Origin: Nonomuraea wenchangensis
GTDB taxonomy: Bacteria > Actinomycetota > Actinomycetes > Streptosporangiales > Streptosporangiaceae
Direction of reading: 5' to 3'
Length of the DNA: 64,000 bases
NCBI RefSeq assembly: GCF_900111685.1
Contig: NZ_FOHX01000006.1
Span: forward strand, 248,001 to 312,000
The notes beneath the pieces were generated by a model that had not been told where the DNA came from, did no database searches, and saw nothing but the letters and a program-made list of their open reading frames with translations. Shown here one piece after another: positions 34,678 through 43,440 of this stretch. The position numbers and the translations under genes were made by a program. How positions within the stretch are numbered: the first letter of the stretch is position 1; each line of letters begins with the position of its first letter.

Positions 34678-36065
34678 GAGAAGGCCCTCCATTCGAGGAC
34701 GCCGGTCGAGTAGCCGGTGCGCGAGGTGATGTTGAGTCGGAGCCTGGTGGTGCTGATCGAGGGGAAGGTGGTGGCGTTGAAGGTGTTCGCGGCCACGCCG
34801 CAGCCCGACTGGCCGGGGACGTCGGCGTAGGCGCTGCCGGTCCAGTACTGCACCCGGCAGGAGGCGGGCAGGTCGATGCCCTGGTCGTCGTCGAACCAGT
34901 AGACCTCGGAGCGGGAGACCGTCTGGGCGGTGGGCCAGCGGTACTCGATCCACTCGGTGCCCTGGTGGTTCCAGTTGCCGTAGGCGCCGTGGCCGCGGTC
35001 GGCGGAGTTCGCCGGGGTGTAGCCGTCGTTGACCGCGGCCAGCGTCTCCCACGGGGAGACGTACGAGGTGGAGGCGGTGGCGCTCGCGGCGAGGTTGCCC
35101 GGGGTGACCGGGCCGCCGGTCTGCACGACCTTCTGCATGGTGCCGTCGGCGTTGAAGTACAGCTTGTCGATGGTCACCGAGCGGCGGAAGTTGCCGCCGC
35201 CGGGGCTGGAGGCGTTGTGGTAGACCATGTACCACTGGCCCTTGAACTCGATGATGGCCGGGTGGTTGGTGGTGGAGCTGACCTGGTCGAGCACGACGCC
35301 GCGGTGCGTCCACGGGCCGAGCGGGTTGCTCGCGGTCGCGTAGCGGATGCAGGCGTAGCCGGGCGCGGAGCAGGCCGAGTCGTTGGCGGCGTAGGCGAGG
35401 TAGTAGACGCCGTTGCGCTTGAACATCCAGGGGGCCTCCCAGAAGTTCGTCACGCCGCTCGGGGTGATGACCGAGCCGTTGAGCGAGGTCATGTTGCTGG
35501 TGAGGCGGGCGGCGCGCAGGCCGTAGTAGGAGCCCCAGTACATGTAGACCTGGCCGTCGTCGTCGGTGAAGACGGTGGGGTCGATGTTGAGCGGCGAGGA
35601 GTTGGGGGTGCTGTCGCTGACCAGCGGGCCGCCCTTGGCGTCGCGGAAGGGGCCGAGCGGGGTGTCGCCGACGGCGACGCCGATGTCCATCCAGCCGGCG
35701 CCGTTGCCGTTGACGGGGACGTACCAGTAGTACTTGCCGTCCGCGCCGCGCTCGACCTCGCCGGCCCAGGCGTCGGCGCCGGCCCAGGAGAAGTTGGAGA
35801 TGGCCAGCTTGGCGCCCTGGTCGGTGAAGGTGGCGGCGTCGGAGGAGGTGAAGACGTGCCAGTCGCGCATGACGAAGTTGGTGCCGCCGGTCGGGGCCTC
35901 GTCGTGGCCGGTGTAGAGGTACAGGGTGTCGCCGACGACCAGCGCGGCCGGGTCGGCCGTGTAGATCGCGGTGGTGATCGGCGCGCCCGCGAGCGCGGGG
36001 GGCGCGGTGCCGAGGAGGAGGAGCAGGAGTGCCGCGGCGAGGGCCGCCGCCCGTCGTCGTCTCAT
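34674..36065 (-). CDS. Secreted GH43 glycoside hydrolase with F5/8-type binding module
   Basis: A 463-residue enzyme with start at ATG 36065, chosen because a signal peptide (LAAALLLLLLGTAPPALA) follows directly. The five-bladed propeller of GH43 has its three acids: Asp38 in YTADPAAL, Asp162 in LNIDPTVF, and Glu210 in FWEAPWMF. A C-terminal discoidin-like module follows (residues about 330-463, containing WFDDDQGIDLPASCR). GH43 enzymes remove arabinofuranose, xylose or galactose from plant glycans; which one is not clear here. It is first in a two-gene operon with the (alpha/alpha)6 hydrolase. A perfect LacI-type operator lies 21 bases upstream. Confidence 0.88.
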   Translation of the reverse strand: MRRRRAAALAAALLLLLLGTAPPALAGAPITTAIYTADPAALVVGDTLYLYTGHDEAPTGGTNFVMRDWHVFTSSDAATFTDQGAKLAISNFSWAGADAWAGEVERGADGKYYWYVPVNGNGAGWMDIGVAVGDTPLGPFRDAKGGPLVSDSTPNSSPLNIDPTVFTDDDGQVYMYWGSYYGLRAARLTSNMTSLNGSVITPSGVTNFWEAPWMFKRNGVYYLAYAANDSACSAPGYACIRYATASNPLGPWTHRGVVLDQVSSTTNHPAIIEFKGQWYMVYHNASSPGGGNFRRSVTIDKLYFNADGTMQKVVQTGGPVTPGNLAASATASTSYVSPWETLAAVNDGYTPANSADRGHGAYGNWNHQGTEWIEYRWPTAQTVSRSEVYWFDDDQGIDLPASCRVQYWTGSAYADVPGQSGCGVAANTFNATTFPSISTTRLRLNITSRTGYSTGVLEWRAFS

Positions 36066-36085
36066 GGGGGGTGTGCTCCCTTTTC

Positions 36086-36099
36086 TGTTAACGCTAACA
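36086..36099. promoter_or_regulatory. LacI-type operator TGTTAACGCTAACA
   Basis: TGTTA-ACGC-TAACA has perfect 5-bp arms, fits the LacI-family consensus with central CG, and resembles operators known from arabinofuranosidase genes in actinomycetes. It sits 21 bases before the GH43 start, suggesting repression by a LacI-type arabinose or arabino-oligosaccharide sensor encoded elsewhere. Confidence 0.75.
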
Positions 36100-36255
36100 T
36101 CTACTCCGAGCGGACCTAAAAGGTTTTCGGGAAGGTAAACCGGGCGACGGCGGGCTGTCAATGCACCACTGCTACGGCTTGCATACGCTCTCACCTGGCG
36201 CTCCGTGGACGCACGGCCACTGATCAGCGAGCGAACGTCTTGTTACGATTCGATC

Positions 36256-38928
36256 TCACCGAAAAGGCTTTCGGAGACGGACGGCGGTGACTTTGTACTC
36301 GGGGCACGAGGTGACGGTGTCCGCGTGGCTGGAGATCAGGGCGTTGACCCGGCTCGCCGCGAAGTGGAAGGCGCAGAAGACCTGGCCGCGCAGGACCTCC
36401 TCGGTGACCCGCGCCGTCAGCGTGGCCTGCCCGTGGCGGCTCTCCACCAGCACCGGGTCACCGTCACCGAGGCCCGCGCGGGCCGCGTCGGCGGGGTGCA
36501 GGTCGAGATGGTCCGTCGGGTCGATCTCGACGGCGCCGCTCCGCCGGGTCATGGTGCCCGAGTTGTAGTGCGCCCAGCGGCGGCCGGTGACGAGGATCAG
36601 CGGATAGTCGTCGTCGGCGGCCTCGCCAGGCGGCAGGTAGGGACGGGCGGCCAGCCGCGCCAGCCCGTCGGCCGTGGCGAAGCGGTCCTGGTAGAGCCGG
36701 CTCACCCCGGGCCGGCCGGCCTCCGGGCACGGCCAGGGCACGGCTCCCTCCCGGTCCAGCCGCTCGTGCGAGATGCCGGCGAAGACGGGCGCCACCCGCC
36801 CGCACTCCGCCAGCGCCGCGGCGGGCGTCGGGCAGCCCAGGTCCGCCCCGAGCGCCGCGGCGACCGCGTGCACGATGGCGAAGTCGGCGCGGGCCTCGCC
36901 GGGCGGCGCGAGCGCGGGGCGTACGCGCTGGAAGCGCCGGTCGAAGTTGACGAAGGTGCCGTCCTTCTCCAGCCACGAGGCGGCCGGCAGCACCACGTCT
37001 GCGCGGCGGGCCGTCTCGGAGAGGAAGAGCTCCTGGCTGATGACGAGCGGGCAGGACTCCAGCGCCTCGACGACCCGGTTGGCGTCGGGGTCCGTGGTGG
37101 CCACGTCCTCCCCGACGATCCACAACACCCGCAGGTCCCCCGCGCGTGCCGCCGCGAACATCTCCGGGATGCGCAGCCCGTCGTGCTCGGGCAGCCGGAC
37201 GCCCCACACCTGCTCGGCCCTGCCGCGCGCGACCGGGTCACGGACCTTGCCGTAGCCGGGCAGCAGGTCGGGCAGCGCGCCCATGTCGGAGGCGCCCTGG
37301 ACGTTGTTCTGGCCGCGCAGCGGGTTCACGCCGAACCCGCGCCCGGTGCCGACCGCGCCGCGCAGGATCGCCAGGTTCGCCAGCGTCCGTACGCCGTCGG
37401 TGCCGTGCAGGTGCTCGGTCACGCCGAGCCCGTACAGGATCGCCGGGCGCTCGGCCCGCCCGTAGAGCCGCGCGGCGGCGACCAGGTCCGCCTCGGGCAC
37501 CCCCGTGATCGCGGCCACCCGGCCCGGCGGATGATCGTCGAGGACCGCGGCCAGCTCGGGCAGCCCGGCCGCGCGACTCCGCAGGAAGTCCTCGTCGATC
37601 AGGCCCTCGGCCAGCAGGACGTGCGCGAGCCCGTTGAACAGGGCGACGTTCGTTCCCGGCCGGGGTCTCAGGTGCACGTCGGCGTGGCGGGCGAGGCCGA
37701 CGGCGCGGGGGTCCGCGACGACCAGCCGGGCGCCGCCCAGCACCTGACGGAGCAGCCGCGCGCCGACCACCGGGTGCGCCTCGGCGGGGTTGGCGCCCAC
37801 CACGAGCAGGCAGTCGGCCCGCTCCACGTCCTCGAAGGCGTCCGTGCCCCCCGCCAGGCCGAACGTGGCGGTGAGCCCGGCGGCCGACGGCGAATGGCAG
37901 AGGCGCGAGCAGTTGTCGACGTTGTTGGTGCCGACGACCGCCCGCATGAGCTTCTGGAGGAGGTAGTTCTCCTCGTTGGTCGAACGGGCCGAGGAGATCG
38001 CCGCCACCGAGCCAGGCCCCGCCTCGCCGACGGCGGCGCGGATGCCGCGGGCGATGTGCGCGAGCGCCTCCTCCCAACTGACCGGCTCCAGGCGGCCGGA
38101 GCTCCCGCGCAGCAGCGGCCGGGTGAGCCGGTCGCCGGCGCGCAGGAAGCCGTGGGCGAATCGGCCTTTGACGCAGGCGTGGCCGCGGTTGACCGGCCCG
38201 TCGCCGGCCGGCCGTACCGCGGCGACCTCGCCGTCGCGGGTGAGCACGTCCAGGGCGCAGCCGACGCCGCAGTACCCGCAGGTCGTGCGGGTACGGGTGA
38301 GCGGGCCCAGCCAGGACCCCGGCGGCAGTCCGGGCTCGGTGAGCGCGTCCGTCGGGCAGGTGTCCACGCAGCCCCCGCAGGAGACGCAGTCGGAGTCAGC
38401 CCAGAGGCCGCCGGTGCCCGGCGCGACCACGGTCTCCGATCCCCGTCCGGTCAGCGTGAGCGCGAAGGTGCCCTGGACCTCGGCGCACATGCGTACGCAC
38501 CGGCCGCAGGCGATGCAGAGGTCCCGGTCGAGCCGGACGAACGGATGGCTGTCGTCCCTGCCCCTCCCCGCGCCGCCTCCGGCGCTCTCCTGGCCGATGC
38601 CGAGCTCCCGGCAGGTCCTGGCCAGTTCGCCGTCGCCCTCCAGCGCGTACGGCGGAAGCACCGACACGATCAGCTCCACGGCGTCCCGGCGCAGGCCGCG
38701 CAGCTCCTCCCCCTCGACGGTCACCTCGACCCCGTCGGCCGCCGGGGTGACGCAGGCCGCCACGACGTGCCCGTCCACCCGCACCGAACAGGCCCGGCAG
38801 GAGCCGACGGGCGTCAGCCGGTCGTCATGGCAGAGCGTGGGCACGCCGAGACCGGCCGCGCGTACGGCCGACAGCAGCGACGCCCCGGCGGGGACGTCCA
38901 CCGGCCGGCCGTCCACGGTCACCCTCAT
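36256..38928 (-). CDS. fdhF: Formate dehydrogenase catalytic subunit (molybdopterin, Cys type)
   Basis: An 890-residue NAD-dependent-type formate dehydrogenase alpha subunit that oxidises formate to CO2. The order is: plant-type [2Fe-2S] domain (CHDDRLTPVGSCRAC), NuoG-like [4Fe-4S] sites, two ferredoxin clusters (CIACGRCVRMC and CVSCGGCVDTC), the bis-MGD domain's own cluster (CGYCGVGC), and the active site NCSRLCHSPS with Cys344 where other enzymes have selenocysteine. The molybdopterin dinucleotide-binding C-terminus ends in HADTVTSCPEYK. The start ATG 38928 overlaps the stop of the flavoprotein subunit by 4 bases. The accessory gene fdhD is not in this window. Confidence 0.92.
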   Translation of the reverse strand: MRVTVDGRPVDVPAGASLLSAVRAAGLGVPTLCHDDRLTPVGSCRACSVRVDGHVVAACVTPAADGVEVTVEGEELRGLRRDAVELIVSVLPPYALEGDGELARTCRELGIGQESAGGGAGRGRDDSHPFVRLDRDLCIACGRCVRMCAEVQGTFALTLTGRGSETVVAPGTGGLWADSDCVSCGGCVDTCPTDALTEPGLPPGSWLGPLTRTRTTCGYCGVGCALDVLTRDGEVAAVRPAGDGPVNRGHACVKGRFAHGFLRAGDRLTRPLLRGSSGRLEPVSWEEALAHIARGIRAAVGEAGPGSVAAISSARSTNEENYLLQKLMRAVVGTNNVDNCSRLCHSPSAAGLTATFGLAGGTDAFEDVERADCLLVVGANPAEAHPVVGARLLRQVLGGARLVVADPRAVGLARHADVHLRPRPGTNVALFNGLAHVLLAEGLIDEDFLRSRAAGLPELAAVLDDHPPGRVAAITGVPEADLVAAARLYGRAERPAILYGLGVTEHLHGTDGVRTLANLAILRGAVGTGRGFGVNPLRGQNNVQGASDMGALPDLLPGYGKVRDPVARGRAEQVWGVRLPEHDGLRIPEMFAAARAGDLRVLWIVGEDVATTDPDANRVVEALESCPLVISQELFLSETARRADVVLPAASWLEKDGTFVNFDRRFQRVRPALAPPGEARADFAIVHAVAAALGADLGCPTPAAALAECGRVAPVFAGISHERLDREGAVPWPCPEAGRPGVSRLYQDRFATADGLARLAARPYLPPGEAADDDYPLILVTGRRWAHYNSGTMTRRSGAVEIDPTDHLDLHPADAARAGLGDGDPVLVESRHGQATLTARVTEEVLRGQVFCAFHFAASRVNALISSHADTVTSCPEYKVTAVRLRKPFR

Positions 38929-40379
38929 CCGCCCCACCCCCGCAGCCGCTCCCCGTAGGCGCGGACCAGGCTGCGCACCGCGTACGGCAGCCGGCGGCCG
39001 AACGCGCACAGGCTGGCCTCGCCCATCACCCGCAGCATGCGGGCATGGGCGGCGTCAGGAGGAACCCCGGAGCGCGCCCGCTCCAGCCCCCGCCGCGAAC
39101 CGACCCGGCAGGGCGAGCAGGCGCCGCAGCTCTCGGCCGCCGCGAACTCCCACACATGCCTGAGCACGTCCAGCGGCTCGATCCGGCCGTCCACGGCGAC
39201 CAGCCCGGCGTGGCCGAGCGCCGCGCCGTGCGCCGCCAGATCCCGTTCGGTGAGCGGGACGTCCAGATCCGCCTCTCCGAGGAACCCGCCCAGCGGGCCG
39301 CCCACCTGCAGGACCTCCAGCTCGGCCCCGTCCCGCAGCCCGCCGCCCAGCTCGGTGACGATCCGCCGGATCGGGGTGCCGAGCTCGACCTCGTGACAGC
39401 CGGGACGGGCGAACCGTTCGGACAGGCAGACCAGCTTGGTGCCGGTCTCCCCAGGCGTGCCGCGGCGGGCGTAGGCGGCGGCGCCACGGCTGAGGATCCA
39501 CGGCACGGCGGCCAGCGTCTCCACGTTGTTGACCACGGTCGGGGCGTCCCACAGCCCCCGGTCCGTGGGGTACGGAGGCCGGGCCCGCGCGCAGCCGCGG
39601 CCGCCCTCCAGCTCGGCGATCAGCGCCGTCTCCTCGCCGGCGACGTACGAGCCCGCCCCCGCCACCACCCCGATCTCCAGGCCGGCGTCGCCGCCGTGCG
39701 GACGGTGGCCGAGATGCCCGTCCGCGCGGGCCCGCTCCACCGCCTCCCGCATCCGTGCCAGGGCCCGCGGATACTCCGAGCGCACCAGCACCAGGCCGCG
39801 ACGCGCCCCGCAGGCGAAGCAGGCCAGCGCCAGCCCCGCGAGCACCCGCGCGGGATCTTCCTCCATGAGCAGCCGGTCGGCGTAGGAGCCCGGGTCTCCC
39901 TCGTCGCCGTTGGCGATCACCACGGTGTCCGGCGAGCCGCCCGCCGCCGCCCACTTGGCCGCCACGGGGAACCCGGCCCCGCCCCGGCCGCGCAGCCCGG
40001 AGGCCGCCACCTCCGATCGGACCGCCTCAGGGGTACGCCGGCTCACGGTCTCCGCCCAGATCCGCCACGGGTCCTCGTCGCCCAGGACGCCGGCGAGCAC
40101 CACCGGGTCGCCCGTGGCGTCGGCCACCGGGATGGGCGGCGCCTGCGGCCGGGCGCGCCCGGCGAGCTGGTCGGCGACGTCCGGCCCCGCGCAGGGCGTC
40201 ACGCCGTCCAGCGCGGCCGGCCCTCCGTAGCAGTAACCGAGACAGCGGACGGTCCGCAGGGACACGCCGGGGTCCGGATCGCGGTCGTCGTCGGCGGTGA
40301 CGCCGAGCGCGCTCTCGACGGCGGGCAGGTGCCGGCCCGCCTGGGCCGCGAAGCAGGCCGTAGCGGTGCAGACCCGCAC
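38925..40379 (-). CDS. Formate dehydrogenase NADH/flavin subunit (NuoE-NuoF fusion)
   Basis: The diaphorase subunit that passes electrons from the catalytic subunit to NAD+. From GTG 40379 it has 484 residues: a thioredoxin-like NuoE [2Fe-2S] part (CTATAC and CLGYC), then NuoF with the NADH/FMN site (GLRGRGGAGFPVAAKW, GDEGDPGSYADR, AGSYVAGEETALIAELEG) and the C-terminal [4Fe-4S] motif SCGACSPCRVG. GTG 40379 cuts the NuoE domain short. The same frame stays open to 40595 and encodes a NuoE-like helical N-terminus (DAFRALAERRG, WAPEVARQFGLPAS), but contains no ATG, GTG or TTG. The true start is therefore unclear: a frameshift, an error or an unusual start codon. Confidence 0.87.
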   Translation of the reverse strand: MRVCTATACFAAQAGRHLPAVESALGVTADDDRDPDPGVSLRTVRCLGYCYGGPAALDGVTPCAGPDVADQLAGRARPQAPPIPVADATGDPVVLAGVLGDEDPWRIWAETVSRRTPEAVRSEVAASGLRGRGGAGFPVAAKWAAAGGSPDTVVIANGDEGDPGSYADRLLMEEDPARVLAGLALACFACGARRGLVLVRSEYPRALARMREAVERARADGHLGHRPHGGDAGLEIGVVAGAGSYVAGEETALIAELEGGRGCARARPPYPTDRGLWDAPTVVNNVETLAAVPWILSRGAAAYARRGTPGETGTKLVCLSERFARPGCHEVELGTPIRRIVTELGGGLRDGAELEVLQVGGPLGGFLGEADLDVPLTERDLAAHGAALGHAGLVAVDGRIEPLDVLRHVWEFAAAESCGACSPCRVGSRRGLERARSGVPPDAAHARMLRVMGEASLCAFGRRLPYAVRSLVRAYGERLRGWGG

Positions 40380-40788
40380 CTGGCGGCGCCCGTGCGGGGT
40401 CGCCAGGTCGGCGAAGTAGGTGGCGGGCCCGAGCCCGGCGGACGCGGGCAGCCCGAACTGGCGGGCGACCTCGGGCGCCCACCTCGCGGGCGGTCCCGGG
40501 TGCTCGGCGGCAGCGGCGGCCAGCGCGTCGAGCAGCCGGTCGCCCGGCCGTCCGCGCCGTTCGGCGAGGGCGCGGAACGCATCAAAAGGGTGGCTTCACG
40601 GATTGTGCATGCCCGTTTCCCTTATATCGGACACCCGAGACAGGGTCATGCGCGCCGAGGGCAAGAGTTTCCTCCGCCGCGGGTCTCGTGCCTGCGCCCC
40701 CGGGAAGGCTCCTCGGGCAGGACCAGACGGGAGGCGACGGTGAGACACGATCGGGCCGGTCGGCGATGAACCGCCTCCGGCAGGTGAC

Positions 40789-43437
40789 GTGACCGGCGAG
40801 GATGCGCTGGAGGTCGGGACCGCTGCGGCGCTGCCGGTCGAGGAGGTGCTGGCCCGGCTGGGCGGCACGACCGGCGGCCTGAGCCAGGCGGAGGCCGAGC
40901 GCCGCCTGGCCACGGTGGGGCCCAATGCGCTGCGCACCCACCGGGCCCGCCGCCTCGCGGTGCTGGCCCGCCAGTTGCGCTCGCCCCTGCTGGTCCTGCT
41001 CGCCGTCACCGCGGCCGCGTCGTTCTTCCTCGGGGAACGGTCGGACGCCCTCATCATCGGGGTCATCCTGGCGGCCTCGGTCGGGCTCGGGTTCGTCAAC
41101 GAGTACCGCGCGGAGAAGGCCGCCGAGTCGCTGCACTCCCAGATCCGGCACCGCTGCCTGGTGCGGCGCGACGGCCGGCCCCGCCTCGTCGACGTGACCT
41201 CCCTGGTCCCGGGCGACCTCGTGGAGCTGCGGCTGGGCGACATCGTGCCGGCCGACCTGCGGCTGGTGTCCGTGGCGGAGCTGGAGTGCGACGAATCGGT
41301 GCTGACCGGCGAGTCGATGCCCGTCGCCAAGAACTCCCAGGCCGTGAGCGCCGGTGCCGCACTGGCCGACCTGCACGACTGCGCACTGATGGGCAGCGTG
41401 GTGCACGCCGGGTCCGGGACCGGCGTCGTCGTCGCGACGGCGGGACGGACGGAGTTCGGGCGGATCGCGCTCCAGCTCGGCGAACGCCATCCGGAGACCG
41501 AGTTCCAGATCGGGCTGCGCAGGTTCTCCATGCTGCTGGTAAGGGTCGCCGCTGCGCTCACCGCCGGCATCTTCGTCATCAACCTCGTCCTGCACCGCCC
41601 GGTCCTCGACGCGCTGCTGTTCTCCCTGGCGATCGCCGTCGGCATCTCCCCCCAGCTGCTGCCCGCCGTCGTCTCGACCAGCCTGGCGGCCGGCACCCGG
41701 CGCCTGGCCCAGCACCGAGTGCTGGTCAAACGCCTGGTCTGCATCGAGGACCTGGGTGACATCGAGGTGCTGTTCACCGACAAGACCGGAACCCTCACCG
41801 AGGGGCGGATCAGCTTCATGCGCTCGCTCGGCCCGGACGGGCGGCCTTCCGACGACGTGCTCGAACTCGGCCTGCTGTGCAACGAGGCCACCGCCCCCGA
41901 CGACGGGCACGGCCGCGTCGTGGGCGGAAATCCCCTGGACGTCGCCCTCTGGGAGGCGCCCGCCGCCGGCGCCCTGCGGACGGCGCCGGCCCGCTACCGG
42001 CGGCTCGCCCTCGTGCCCTTCGACCACGAGCGGCGTACGGCGTCCGTGCTGGTCGAGGACGACGGCGGCCACCGGATGATCGTCACCAAAGGCGCTCCCG
42101 AGGCCGTGCTGGAGCGCAGCTCCCCCATCGGCGACCAGGCGAAGGCGGCGCTCGAGGCCGAGTTCGCGGCGGGCAACCGCGTGGTGGCGGTGGCCACCCG
42201 GCCGCTGAGCGGAGAAGACGCCCGGCGCACGACGCTCACCCCGGCCGACGAGCACGACCTCACCTTCCGCGGCCTCCTGGTCTTCCTCGACCCGCCCAAG
42301 GCCGGCGCGCCGCACGCGCTGGAACGCCTCACCGGCCTCGGCGTCACCGTCAAGGTCCTCACCGGCGACAACCCCACGGTCGCCGCCAAGCTCTGCGCCG
42401 ACCTCGGCCTGCCGGGCGGGCGGGTGCTGACCGGCCAGGACGTCGAGGCGGCCGACGACGCCCACCTGGCCGCGCTCATCGAGCGGAGCACCGTCTTCGC
42501 CCGCGTCACCCCCGAGCACAAGGCGCGCATCGTGCGCGTCCAGCGGCGCGGCGGCCTGGACGTGGCCTTCCTCGGCGACGGCGTCAACGACGTGCTCGCG
42601 CTGCACGCCGCCGACGTGGGCATCTCCGTCGAGACGGCCACCGACGTCGCCAAGGACGCCGCCGACGTGCTGCTGCTGGAGAAGGACCTCGACATCCTGG
42701 CCGACGGCGTCATCCAGGGCCGCCGGATCTTCGGCAACACCATGAAGTACGTGCTGATGGGCACCTCCAGCAACTTCGGCAACATGTTCTCGGCCGCCGC
42801 GGCCTCGGCGTTCCTGCCCTTCCTGCCGATGCTGCCCTCCCAGATCCTGCTCAACAACCTGCTCTACGACTCCAGCCAGCTCGCCATCCCCACCGACAGC
42901 GTGGACCCCGAGCGGCTGCGGCGGCCCTCCCGGTGGGACGTGCGGCTGATCCGGCGGTTCATGCTGTTCTTCGGCCCGATCAGCTCGCTGTTCGACTTCG
43001 CCACCTTCGCGGTCATGCTGGGTCTCTTCCATGCCGGACCGCCGCTGTTCCGTACCGGCTGGTTCGTCGAGTCCCTCGCCACTCAGGTCCTGGTGATCTT
43101 CGCGATCCGCACCAGGCGGGTGCCCTTCTTCCGCAGCCGGCCCAGCCTCCCGCTGCTGCTGGCCGCCCTGGGCGTGGTCGCCGTCGGCGCGCTCATCCCC
43201 GCCGCGCCGTTCGCCGCCGCCCTGGGCTTCCGGCCGCTGCCCGCGCCGTTCTTCCTCGTGCTCGCCCTGCTGGTGGCCGCCTATCTCGTGCTCATCGAGC
43301 TCGGCAAGCTCTGGTTCTACCGGGGCGTGCCCCTGGCCCCCGCCGGGCGTGAGCGTACGCCCGGCCATGCCGCGCACCGCAGGGCCCACCGCTTCACCAC
43401 CTCGGCCGCCCTCCCGGCGGAAGGGCGGCGCAGGTGA
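40789..43437 (+). CDS. mgtA: Magnesium-translocating P-type ATPase
   Basis: An 882-residue P3-type ATPase of MgtA/MgtB type that imports magnesium. It has the N-terminal A-domain motif CDESVLTGESMPVAK, the phosphorylation loop FTDKTGTLTEG with Asp331, the hinge GDGVNDVLALHAADVG, and about ten membrane segments, including PFLPMLPSQILLNNLLYDSS, which is characteristic of the magnesium branch. GTG 40789 is used, preceded by GGCAGGTGA. The 190-base leader is shared with the divergent formate dehydrogenase operon. Tail to tail with the ribosomal protection gene. Confidence 0.93.
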   Translation: MTGEDALEVGTAAALPVEEVLARLGGTTGGLSQAEAERRLATVGPNALRTHRARRLAVLARQLRSPLLVLLAVTAAASFFLGERSDALIIGVILAASVGLGFVNEYRAEKAAESLHSQIRHRCLVRRDGRPRLVDVTSLVPGDLVELRLGDIVPADLRLVSVAELECDESVLTGESMPVAKNSQAVSAGAALADLHDCALMGSVVHAGSGTGVVVATAGRTEFGRIALQLGERHPETEFQIGLRRFSMLLVRVAAALTAGIFVINLVLHRPVLDALLFSLAIAVGISPQLLPAVVSTSLAAGTRRLAQHRVLVKRLVCIEDLGDIEVLFTDKTGTLTEGRISFMRSLGPDGRPSDDVLELGLLCNEATAPDDGHGRVVGGNPLDVALWEAPAAGALRTAPARYRRLALVPFDHERRTASVLVEDDGGHRMIVTKGAPEAVLERSSPIGDQAKAALEAEFAAGNRVVAVATRPLSGEDARRTTLTPADEHDLTFRGLLVFLDPPKAGAPHALERLTGLGVTVKVLTGDNPTVAAKLCADLGLPGGRVLTGQDVEAADDAHLAALIERSTVFARVTPEHKARIVRVQRRGGLDVAFLGDGVNDVLALHAADVGISVETATDVAKDAADVLLLEKDLDILADGVIQGRRIFGNTMKYVLMGTSSNFGNMFSAAAASAFLPFLPMLPSQILLNNLLYDSSQLAIPTDSVDPERLRRPSRWDVRLIRRFMLFFGPISSLFDFATFAVMLGLFHAGPPLFRTGWFVESLATQVLVIFAIRTRRVPFFRSRPSLPLLLAALGVVAVGALIPAAPFAAALGFRPLPAPFFLVLALLVAAYLVLIELGKLWFYRGVPLAPAGRERTPGHAAHRRAHRFTTSAALPAEGRRR

Positions 43438-43440
43438 CGC

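Noticed and set aside
29965-34713. 1582-codon open frame on the plus strand
   Set aside because: It is antisense to the hydrolase genes and lacks protein-like composition (long Gly/Arg/Val runs); a GC-rich shadow frame.
36259-36274. Palindrome CCGAAA-N4-TTTCGG at the 3' end of the formate dehydrogenase gene
   Set aside because: It lies in the last codons of the gene and has only a 4-base loop; I cannot tell an operator or terminator from chance.
37895-37900. Selenocysteine in formate dehydrogenase
   Set aside because: The active-site position is Cys344, with no in-frame TGA.
40648-40788. Possible M-box riboswitch or 31-residue leader peptide (MRAEGKSFLRR, ATG 40648) before mgtA
   Set aside because: AGGCTCCT recalls one M-box segment, but the other conserved segments are absent, and the leader frame has no good ribosome site.
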